Below are positions 1-5,477 of a DNA stretch of 6,021 nt, piece after piece. Origin of the DNA: Tagaea sp. (GTDB taxonomy: Bacteria; Pseudomonadota; Alphaproteobacteria; CACIAM-22H2); NCBI GenBank assembly GCA_023653245.1, contig JAMNXK010000146.1, positions 1 to 6,021 of the forward strand. Reading direction: 5' to 3'. How positions within the stretch are numbered: the first letter of the stretch is position 1; each line of letters starts with the position of its first letter. The translations under genes and the position numbers were made by a program. The notes under the pieces are model-generated. The model had not been told where the DNA came from and ran no database searches. It was given only the letters and a program-made list of their open reading frames with translations.

Positions 1-809
1 CTCTCCGCCAGCCCCACGATCAAGCCGCCGATCACCGCCCCGGGGACGGACCCGATGCCGCCCAAGATCGCGGCGGCGAACAGCGGCAGCAGCAGATCGA
101 AACCCATTTGCGGGCGCATCTGCCCGACCACACCCGCGAACACGCCCGCCACCGCCGCGAGCGCGCCGCCCAGCATCCAGGTGAGGCGCACGACCGCCGC
201 CACGTCGATGCCGGTGATGCGCGCCAGCGCGGGGTTGTGCGCGACCGCGCGCATGGCGCGGCCCGTCGCCGTGTATTTCAAGAACAGATGCATCGCCACG
301 ACCAGCGACAGCGTGAGGCCCAGCACCGCGAGCTGATCGGGCGTGGCGCGCAAGCCGCCGAGCGTGTCGCGCGGCACGAAGTGGATCGCGATTTGGAGCT
401 CGCGCGTGTAGTAGGCGGGCAGCGGCCCGTAGAGGAATTGCAGCAGATTGCGCAGCGCCAAAGCGGCGCCGAAGCTCGCGATGGTCAGCGCGATGGCCGT
501 CCCCCGCACCGACAGCCGCTCGAACAGCGCCTTGTCGAGCGCCAACGCCAGCAGCGCCGTCGCCAGCCCGCCGAACACCATCGCCGCGAGCAATTCCCAG
601 CCGAATGAGAACGGCCCGATCGGCGCCATCGGCCCCGCCGCCAGGAAAAACCCGAGAAAGGTGAGCGTCAGATAAGCGCCCCACGTCACGAACTCGCCAT
701 GCGCGAAATTGCCGAAGCGCAACAGCGAGTAGGTCATGGTGAGGCCGATCGCGCCCAGCGCGATCGTCGCCCCCAGGATCAAACCGTCGGCGATGATTTG
801 CAGGATCAT
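1..809 (-). CDS. livH: LIV-type ABC transporter permease, LivH family (C-terminus cut by window start)
   Basis: Inner-membrane permease of a branched-chain amino acid-type (HAAT) ABC importer; with LivM it would form the channel. Reading from the ATG at 809-807 gives 269 uninterrupted codons to the window edge. No stop is reached, so the last few tens of residues of this usually 290-310-residue family are missing. Hydrophobic segments alternate with short loops, starting with an N-terminal membrane segment (about residues 2-28). Family landmarks are GNFAHGEF (33-40), a cytoplasmic TGRAMRAVAHNP stretch (182-193) that fits the loop contacting the ATPases, and GGIGSVPGAVIGG (250-262), a LivH hallmark. 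The start overlaps the livF stop (ATGA), and GGAG at 821-818 with an 8-base spacer is a fair ribosome binding site. Family is certain; the substrate is not. The symbol is given by family, not by proven leucine transport. Confidence 0.93.
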   Translation of the reverse strand, partial: MILQIIADGLILGATIALGAIGLTMTYSLLRFGNFAHGEFVTWGAYLTLTFLGFFLAAGPMAPIGPFSFGWELLAAMVFGGLATALLALALDKALFERLSVRGTAIALTIASFGAALALRNLLQFLYGPLPAYYTRELQIAIHFVPRDTLGGLRATPDQLAVLGLTLSLVVAMHLFLKYTATGRAMRAVAHNPALARITGIDVAAVVRLTWMLGGALAAVAGVFAGVVGQMRPQMGFDLLLPLFAAAILGGIGSVPGAVIGGLIVGLAE

Positions 810-1525
810 GCCGCGCTCTCCGCCGGCGGAAAGAACAGCTTTTCCAGCACGCCCGGCCGCGCCAATTCGGCCGAGGGCGCCACCAAGCGCTCGCGCCCTT
901 CGACCAACACGGCCGTGCGCGACGCGATGGCTAGAGCCGCCTTGACGTTTTGTTCGATCAGCAGCACGGCCACGCCGCCGCCTGCGATCTCGCGCAATTT
1001 GTCGAAGGCGTGCGCGACCAGCTTGGGCGACAATCCGGCCGAGGGCTCGTCGAGGATGATCGCCCGCGGGCTCGGCACCAGCGCGCGCGCCATCGCCAGC
1101 ATCTGGCGCTGCCCGCCCGACAGGCGGCCCGCGTCGGTGTCGCGCGCGCGGTCGAGATCGGGGAAGAGCGCGTAGAGCGCGTCCAGACGCGTACGCGGCA
1201 TCTTCGCGACCGACGCCGCGAGTTCGAGGTTCTCGGCCACCGTCAAGGGCGCGAACACGTTCTCGGTCTGCGGCACGAAGCCGAGGCCCGCGCGCGCGAG
1301 CAGATGCGCGGGCACGCCGGCGATGTCCTTGCCCGCCAATCGCACGCGTCCCGCGAAGATCGGCACGAGCCCGGCGATCGCCTTGGCGAGTGTGGACTTG
1401 CCCGCCCCGTTGGGTCCGACGATCGCCACGATCTCGCCCGCCTCGACCGACAGCGAAGCACCACGCACGATGGCCAGGCCCGGCTCGTAGCCGGCTTCGA
1501 GATTTTCGACGGCGAGCGCGCTCAT
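806..1525 (-). CDS. livF: LIV-type ABC transporter ATP-binding protein, LivF family
   Basis: Cytoplasmic ATPase, one of two that drive a LIV-type importer. The 239 residues match the usual LivF length. Visible motifs: Walker A GPNGAGKST (37-45), Q-loop Gln86 in GFVPQTENVF, signature LSGGQR (135-140), and Walker B AIILDEP ending in Asp159-Glu160-Pro161. At the H-loop it has LLIEQN, with Gln192 where most ABC ATPases have His; I know EQN as the normal state in LivF, so this is a subfamily marker and not a defect. The ATG at 1525 was chosen because it begins the standard LivF N-terminus and overlaps the livG stop (ATGA). The same frame stays open far upstream, to about 2902, but that part is not LivF-like. 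The stop overlaps the livH start. The upstream ribosome binding site is weak, so translational coupling to livG is likely. Confidence 0.95.
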   Translation of the reverse strand: MSALAVENLEAGYEPGLAIVRGASLSVEAGEIVAIVGPNGAGKSTLAKAIAGLVPIFAGRVRLAGKDIAGVPAHLLARAGLGFVPQTENVFAPLTVAENLELAASVAKMPRTRLDALYALFPDLDRARDTDAGRLSGGQRQMLAMARALVPSPRAIILDEPSAGLSPKLVAHAFDKLREIAGGGVAVLLIEQNVKAALAIASRTAVLVEGRERLVAPSAELARPGVLEKLFFPPAESAA

Positions 1526-2280
1526 GCCGGCACGCCGCCGAGATAGGCTTCGACCACGTTCGCGTCGGCGCGGACCGCGTCGGCCGCGCCGAACGCGATC
1601 AACTTGCCTTGCGCCATCACCGCGATGGGATCGCACAGCGACATCACCAGATCCATGTTGTGCTCGACGATCAGGAACGTGACGCCGCGCCGGTTGATCT
1701 CGGCGATGCGCTCGACGATGCGTTCGAGCAGCGCCGGGTTGACGCCCGCCCCCGGCTCGTCGAGCAGCACAAGCTGCGGATCGGAAACCATCGCACGCGC
1801 CAGTTCGAGGAGTTTTCGTTGCCCGCCCGAGAGCACGCGCGCGGGCTCGTTCTCCAAATGCGAAAGCCCGACGAAATCGATCCAGGCGCGCGCCTTGTCG
1901 CGTGCCGCGCGCTCGTCCGCCGCCACGCGCGCGGGCCGCAGCCAATTGTCCCAGAAGCGCTCGCCGCTTTGGTGCTTGATGGCCACGGCGACGTTCTCCA
2001 GCACGCTCATCGCCGGAAACGGGCGCGGGATCTGGAACGTGCGCGCAATACCGGCGGCGTGCACGGCCGAGGGCCGCAAGCCTTCGATGCGCGCGCCGTC
2101 GAGCGCGATCGTGCCCGCATCGGGCTTGTGGAACCCCGCCACGCAGCCGAACAGCGTGGTCTTGCCCGCCCCGTTGGGGCCGATCAGACCGACGATCGCG
2201 CCCTTGGGCACGTCGAAGCTCACGCCATCGACGGCGCGGTTGCCGCCGAAGCGTTTGGCGAGGTCGCGGATTTGGAGCAT
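1522..2280 (-). CDS. livG: LIV-type ABC transporter ATP-binding protein, LivG family
   Basis: Second ATPase of the importer and first gene of the visible minus-strand operon. From the ATG at 2280 it is 252 residues, normal for LivG. Motifs: Walker A GPNGAGKT (34-41), Q-loop Gln83 in ARTFQIPRPF, signature LSGGQRK (150-156), Walker B LVLLDEP (170-176, Asp174-Glu175), and H-loop His207 in IVEHNMD. The C-terminal GVNP and VVEAYLGG stretches are also LivG-typical. I chose 2280 because MLQIRDLAKRFGG is the expected family N-terminus. However, that ATG has a pyrimidine-rich upstream sequence with no Shine-Dalgarno, whereas the in-frame ATG at 2355 has AAGGAG with a 9-base spacer and would add 25 residues. 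The longer form is therefore a serious alternative. The stop overlaps the livF start (ATGA). Confidence 0.9.
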   Translation of the reverse strand: MLQIRDLAKRFGGNRAVDGVSFDVPKGAIVGLIGPNGAGKTTLFGCVAGFHKPDAGTIALDGARIEGLRPSAVHAAGIARTFQIPRPFPAMSVLENVAVAIKHQSGERFWDNWLRPARVAADERAARDKARAWIDFVGLSHLENEPARVLSGGQRKLLELARAMVSDPQLVLLDEPGAGVNPALLERIVERIAEINRRGVTFLIVEHNMDLVMSLCDPIAVMAQGKLIAFGAADAVRADANVVEAYLGGVPA

Positions 2281-2353
2281 GTCTTGGGGGGAACGTTGCG
2301 CGGAAACGCGGAATAGAGCATGAAGGCCGCCGCACCCGCAAGCGAGGTACTTC
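2281..2353. promoter_or_regulatory. divergent intergenic region between livG and the plus-strand operon (no clear promoter)
   Basis: These 73 bases separate the conventional livG start from the first plus-strand gene and should carry at least one promoter if livG starts at 2280. I see no convincing -35/-10 pair on either strand; candidates such as TTGCGC (2296) with CATGAA (2319) match poorly. A short inverted repeat CGCG-GAAA-CGCG lies at 2299-2310. If livG really starts at 2355, the whole stretch is livG coding sequence, and its promoter would lie inside the opposite gene. Confidence 0.4.
2344..2348 (+). promoter_or_regulatory. ribosome binding site of the TIGR04076-like gene
   Basis: GAGGT lies 5 bases before the ATG at 2354. 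It is a reasonable Shine-Dalgarno that supports this start on the plus strand. It competes for the same DNA with the possible upstream start of livG on the opposite strand. Confidence 0.55.
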
Positions 2354-2686
2354 ATGGCGGACGACTCCTTCGAACTTTACGACCTCAAGGTCGAAGTCGT
2401 GGCGCCTGCGGGCGCCAAAATCTGGTGCGGCGCAAACCCGGGCGACCATTTCGAGCTGCGCGGCGAGATGCTCCATTTGCCGCCGGGTCAGGGCTTTTCG
2501 CTCTATTCGCTCGCGGCCTTGCTGCCGCTGCTGCCCGCCAAGCAGCGCGCCACCGATCCGAACGATTGGATGTCGACCGACGCGGAGATCGCTTGCCCCG
2601 ACCCCAACTGCCCGTCGCGTTTCCGGATCACGCGGCTGGGCAAAAGGCGCTTCCGCCACGCCGAGACCACGGCGGTCCGCAAATGA
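2354..2686 (+). CDS. small cysteine-containing protein, TIGR04076 family-like
   Basis: A 110-residue soluble protein with no signal peptide or membrane segment, resembling the TIGR04076 family of unknown function. Support comes from the LKVEVV opening strand, GDHFELRG (30-37), a central segment rich in leucine and alanine (about 48-62), and the closing ACPDPNCPSRFRITRL (80-95); CPDP followed by an F-x-I strand is the part I associate with the family. Cys25, Cys81 and Cys86 could bind a metal or form a disulphide, but this is inference. The basic tail (KRRFRH, 97-102) goes beyond the usual core of about 80-90 residues. GAGGT 5 bases upstream supports the start. The stop overlaps the ATG of the aldo/keto reductase (ATGA), so the two are probably translated together. 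The family assignment is from memory of the motif pattern, not a search. Confidence 0.78.
   Translation: MADDSFELYDLKVEVVAPAGAKIWCGANPGDHFELRGEMLHLPPGQGFSLYSLAALLPLLPAKQRATDPNDWMSTDAEIACPDPNCPSRFRITRLGKRRFRHAETTAVRK
2365..2370 (-). promoter_or_regulatory. AAGGAG Shine-Dalgarno-like site that could set an upstream livG start
   Basis: On the minus strand AAGGAG is followed by 9 bases and the ATG at 2355-2353, which is in frame with livG. This is the best ribosome binding site of the minus-strand operon, whereas the conventional livG start at 2280 has none. On the plus strand the same bases encode Asp-Ser-Phe near the start of the TIGR04076-like protein, so a chance match is possible. Confidence 0.4.
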
Positions 2687-3726
2687 AGGTCGAACGCGCG
2701 GAACTCGCCCCGGGCTACGAGATCTCGCGCTTGCTGCGCGGCGGCTGGCAACTCGCCGGCGGCCACGGCGAGGTCGACCGGACGCGCGCGATCGAGGATA
2801 TGTTCGCTTTCGTCGACGCGGGCGTGACGACGTTCGACTGTGCCGACATCTACACCGGCGTCGAAGAACTGATCGGCGAGTTCCGCGCGCGTCTGAAGGC
2901 ACGGCGCGGGTCGGCTTCGGCGCTCAAGGTCCACACCAAATTCGTGCCCGATTGGGATTCCCTGCCGACGATGGGGGCGCGCGACGTGCGTACAACGATC
3001 GAGCGCTCGCTGCTGCGCTTGCGCCAGGACCGGCTCGATCTCGTGCAATTCCATTGGTGGAACTACGCCGTGCCGCGCCATGTCGAGATCGCGCTGGCGC
3101 TCGCCGATCTCGCCCGCGAAGGCAAGATCGACCGCATCGGCGCCACGAATTTCGACGCGCCCCACACGCAAGCGATGATCGACGCGGGCGTGCCCCTCGT
3201 GTCGATGCAGACGCAATACTCGCCGCTCGACGCGCGGCCCGAGGGCGCCATGGCCGCCTTGTGCGCGCGCGCGGGCGTGAAACTGCTGTGCTACGGCGCG
3301 CTGGCGGGCGGGTTCCTGTCGGAAGCGTGGCTCGGCCAAGCCGAGCCCGCCGATTTGGCGCATAACCGCTCGCTGGTGAAATACAAACTCGTCATCGACG
3401 ATTTCGGCGGCTGGGACCTGTTCCAGGAATTGCTGCGCGCGCTGAAGTCGATCGCCGATCGGCACGGCACGACGATCCCGTGCGTGGCCGGGCGCTGGAC
3501 GCTCGACCGGCCGCATGTCGCGGGCATCATCGTCGGCGCGAGATACGCCGCGCATCTCGAGGCCAATCTCGGCATGTTCGGCTTCTCGCTCGACGCGGCG
3601 GATCATGCCGCCATCGACGCGGTGCGCGCGCGACGGCGCGGGCCCGGCGGCGATTGCTACACGCTCGAGCGCGACAAAGACGGCCGCCATGGCCGCATCA
3701 TGAAGTACAATTTGAACCGGTCATGA
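2683..3726 (+). CDS. aldo/keto reductase, first of two
   Basis: A 347-residue cytosolic oxidoreductase of the AKR superfamily (Pfam Aldo_ket_red), expected to use NAD(P)H on a carbonyl or alcohol. The catalytic tetrad is complete: Asp52 and Tyr57 in FDCADIY, Lys86 in VHTKF, and His124 in QFHWW. Other barrel landmarks are IGATNF (152-157), MQTQYSPLD (175-183), LLCYGALAGGF (201-211) and the cofactor-side IIVGAR (282-287) followed by HLEANLG. The tail after about residue 318 (GDCYTLERD, HGRIMKYNLN) looks like a subfamily feature. The open frame extends upstream to 2320, but the ATG at 2683 starts a normal AKR and overlaps the preceding stop (ATGA), so the upstream part is rejected. The stop overlaps the next gene's ATG. 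The substrate is unknown. It resembles the partial AKR at 5477 in its QFHWW and TNFD motifs. Confidence 0.94.
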   Translation: MKVERAELAPGYEISRLLRGGWQLAGGHGEVDRTRAIEDMFAFVDAGVTTFDCADIYTGVEELIGEFRARLKARRGSASALKVHTKFVPDWDSLPTMGARDVRTTIERSLLRLRQDRLDLVQFHWWNYAVPRHVEIALALADLAREGKIDRIGATNFDAPHTQAMIDAGVPLVSMQTQYSPLDARPEGAMAALCARAGVKLLCYGALAGGFLSEAWLGQAEPADLAHNRSLVKYKLVIDDFGGWDLFQELLRALKSIADRHGTTIPCVAGRWTLDRPHVAGIIVGARYAAHLEANLGMFGFSLDAADHAAIDAVRARRRGPGGDCYTLERDKDGRHGRIMKYNLNRS

Positions 3727-4118
3727 ACCTCGCCACCGCGACCAAGGAAATCGAAGAGCTCCACGACGCTTTCGCGCGCTGGATGGGCGTGGGCGACGAC
3801 GCCGTCTTCGCGCGCTTCGAAGCCGCGTTCGCGCCCGGATTTTCGATGGTCGGTCCGTCGGGCGCGCGGCTCGATCGGGCGGGCGTTCTCGACATGCTGC
3901 GCGCGCGCCGCGCGGCCTTCGGGCCGGAATTCCGCATCGAGATCCGCGACCCCGTCCCGCTCGCCGCCGGGCCGGGTTTCATCGCCGTCGGCTACGACGA
4001 GGTCCAGTTCAACCGGCCGGGCCCGTTGAGCCGCCGTGCGAGCGCGGTTTTCGAGCCCCATGCGGGTGGGCCAAACGGTCTGCGCTGGCTGCTGGTCCAC
4101 GAGACCTGGATCGCCTGA
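3723..4118 (+). CDS. small NTF2-like / SnoaL-like (DUF4440-type) protein
   Basis: A 131-residue soluble protein with no signal peptide. The pattern fits a cone-shaped NTF2-like fold: an N-terminal helix (EIEELHDAFARWM, 9-21), a second helix with FEAAFAPGFSMVGPSG (32-47), a helix with GVLDMLRARRAAF (54-66), then strands FRIEIRDPVPL (70-80), GFIAVGYDEVQF (85-96), SRRASAVFEP (103-112) and LRWLLVHETWI (120-130). The closing W-x-x-x-H-E-T-W is typical of DUF4440/SnoaL-like proteins. Members are small enzymes (isomerases, hydrolases, cyclases) or ligand carriers, and function cannot be read from the fold. The ATG at 3723 overlaps the AKR stop (ATGA) and lacks a strong ribosome binding site, so coupling is likely. 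Its place between an AKR and a transport protein suggests a role on the same metabolite. The specific family is less certain than the fold. Confidence 0.78.
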   Translation: MNLATATKEIEELHDAFARWMGVGDDAVFARFEAAFAPGFSMVGPSGARLDRAGVLDMLRARRAAFGPEFRIEIRDPVPLAAGPGFIAVGYDEVQFNRPGPLSRRASAVFEPHAGGPNGLRWLLVHETWIA

Positions 4119-4202
4119 AAGCTTGCAAACCCGGGCCGGAGCTTCGAAACTGAGCCCCGACGCCGGCCCCAAGACCGGCCCCCACAGGAAAGGATCTCCA
4201 TC
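4119..4202 (+). promoter_or_regulatory. 84-base leader before the binding-protein gene, with operator-like and hairpin-forming repeats
   Basis: This is the only gap in the plus-strand gene run. It contains two related near-palindromes, AGCTTGCAAACC (4120-4131) and AGCTTCGAAACT (4140-4151), exactly 20 bases apart. Further on are two copies of CCGGCCCC (4163-4170 and 4175-4182), either of which can pair with GGGCCGG at 4133-4139. TTGCAA (4123) followed 17 bases later by GAAACT (4146) is a poor -35/-10 candidate. There is no T-run, so it is not an obvious intrinsic terminator. A separate promoter or leader control for the binding-protein gene is plausible but unproven. Confidence 0.4.
4190..4194 (+). 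promoter_or_regulatory. ribosome binding site selecting a TTG start
   Basis: AAGGA ends 8 bases before the TTG at 4203. Together with the signal peptide that follows directly, it supports TTG as the real start of the binding-protein gene; no in-frame ATG near this point would preserve the signal peptide. Confidence 0.65.
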
Positions 4203-5477
4203 TTGCGCCTTCTCGCTTTGCTCGCCGCCAGCGCCGTCGCGGCCGTCGCCCAGTTCCAGCCCGCGCCCGCGTTGGCGCAAGGCTGCACCCACACGATCGG
4301 GATGGTCGTTTCCTTGACGGGCCCCGCCGGCCGCTTCGGCCAGGCCGCGTCCAAATCCGCCGAGCTCGCCTTCAACGATCTCAACGAGGCGGGCGGCGTC
4401 GCCGGCTGCCGTCTGGCGATCGATTTGCGCGACGCGCAGAGCCAAGGCTCGGTCGCCGTCGATCAGGCGCGCCAGCTCGTCGATCTGCGCCGCGTGCCCG
4501 CGATCATCGGCGGAATCATCTCCTCGGTGTCGCTCCCGATCCTGACCTCGGTGACCGCGCAAGCCGGCGTGGTGCAGATCTCGCCCGCCTCCTCCTCGCC
4601 CACCCTCACGCGCATCGCCGCCGAAGGCGGATCGCGCGGCGTGTTCTTCCGCACCATCACCTCGGACGCGCTACAAGGCACGGCCGCCGCCAAATACGCG
4701 ATCGATCAGGGCTTGCGCACGCTCGCCATCATCCATGTGAACAACGATTTCGGCGTCAACATGGTGGCCGAATTCCGCCGCGCCTACGAGGCGCTGGGCG
4801 GGCGCATCACGTCGACCGTGCCCTACAACCCGAGCCAGCCGTCCTACGCGCCCGAGGTCACGCGCGCGATGCAAGGCGCGCCGCCGGCCCTCTATCTCGT
4901 CTCCTATCCCGGCGACGGCACGTCGATCGCGCGCACCTGGTTGCAGCAAGGCGGCGCGCAAACCTTCTTGCTCAACGACGGCATGAACAGCGCCGATTTC
5001 ATCCGCGACGTCGGCCCGCGCTTCCTCAACAACGCTTTCGGCACGTCCTCGGGCACGGTGCGCACGCCATCGACCGAGTATTTCGCGCGCGCCTATCCGC
5101 CCATGTCCGGCGGTTTCGAAGCGAACGCGCCGGCCGCCGACCGCGCTTACGACGCGGCCGCGATCCTGGGCCTGGCGATCGCCAAGGCGGGACGTGCGGA
5201 ATCCGCCGCCATCCGCGCGGCGATCCGCGAAGTGACCGGTGCCGGCGGGGAGGTCATCCACGCGGGTCCGGCCGAGTTCCGCCGCGCGCTGCAGCTGCTG
5301 CGCGATGGTCGAAAGATCTCCTATGCGGGCGTGATCGGCCCCGTGACCTTCGACCAGCACGGCGACATCACCGGGCCGTTCCGCAAGTGGCGCATCACCG
5401 ACGGCAACATCGTCACGGTCGGCGAAATGTCCACGCAGGAAGTGCAGGACGTCCAGCGCCAGCTGCCGCCGCGCTGA
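4203..5477 (+). CDS. periplasmic LIV-type ABC transporter substrate-binding protein
   Basis: A 424-residue precursor of a type I periplasmic binding protein (Peripla_BP_6, LivJ/LivK-like) that would deliver a small ligand to the LivHM permease. It starts at a TTG. The signal peptide has a short n-region (MR), a hydrophobic Leu/Ala/Val core (3-16), and an Ala23-Leu24-Ala25 signal peptidase I site before Gln26. The mature domain opens with IGMVVSLTGPAGRFGQ (32-47), then AELAFNDLNEAGGV (53-66), IIGGIISSVSLPI (101-113), QISPASSSPTLT (125-136), IIHVNNDFGV (176-185) and a C-terminal YAGVIGPVTFDQHGD (374-388), all in family order. Cys28 and Cys69 may form the N-lobe disulphide seen in LivJ/LivK proteins. 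The Cys after A-Q-G is not a good lipobox. The stop overlaps the start of the next AKR (TGATG). Ligand unknown; no symbol is given because leucine specificity is not shown. Confidence 0.95.
   Translation: MRLLALLAASAVAAVAQFQPAPALAQGCTHTIGMVVSLTGPAGRFGQAASKSAELAFNDLNEAGGVAGCRLAIDLRDAQSQGSVAVDQARQLVDLRRVPAIIGGIISSVSLPILTSVTAQAGVVQISPASSSPTLTRIAAEGGSRGVFFRTITSDALQGTAAAKYAIDQGLRTLAIIHVNNDFGVNMVAEFRRAYEALGGRITSTVPYNPSQPSYAPEVTRAMQGAPPALYLVSYPGDGTSIARTWLQQGGAQTFLLNDGMNSADFIRDVGPRFLNNAFGTSSGTVRTPSTEYFARAYPPMSGGFEANAPAADRAYDAAAILGLAIAKAGRAESAAIRAAIREVTGAGGEVIHAGPAEFRRALQLLRDGRKISYAGVIGPVTFDQHGDITGPFRKWRITDGNIVTVGEMSTQEVQDVQRQLPPR

Noticed and set aside
55..608. Plus-strand open frames at the left edge
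   Set aside because: They lie opposite livH, whose minus-strand frame is open to the window edge and has clear permease motifs. The plus-strand translations are low-complexity.
944..961. Missing H-loop histidine in LivF (Gln192 instead)
   Set aside because: EQN at this position is normal for LivF-type ATPases, so it is not evidence of an inactive protein.
2299..2310. CGCG-GAAA-CGCG hairpin in the divergent region
   Set aside because: The stem has only four base pairs with no T-run and no extension; in this base composition it is likely chance.
1390..2323. Two plus-strand open frames of 308 and 239 codons opposite livG
   Set aside because: They are shadows of livG, which has all the ABC ATPase motifs in order on the minus strand.
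2320..2682. Upstream extension of the first AKR (open frame from 2320)
   Set aside because: The extension is a shadow of the TIGR04076-like gene in another frame. AKR homology begins at the ATG at 2683, which overlaps that gene's stop.
806..2902. Uninterrupted 698-codon minus-strand frame that could be read as a giant LivF fusion
   Set aside because: Only the last 239 codons resemble a protein family. The upstream part is Arg/Ala-rich and overlaps livG and the plus-strand genes in other frames; long open frames are expected by chance at this GC content.
2503..3690. 395-codon minus-strand frame opposite the first AKR
   Set aside because: The composition (Arg, Ala, Val, His, Gln) is typical of the antisense of a GC-rich gene, with no recognisable motif. 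The plus strand carries a complete AKR with its catalytic tetrad.
4119..4202. Intrinsic terminator between the NTF2-like and binding-protein genes
   Set aside because: GC-rich inverted repeats exist, but no T-run follows them, and a ribosome binding site comes directly after.
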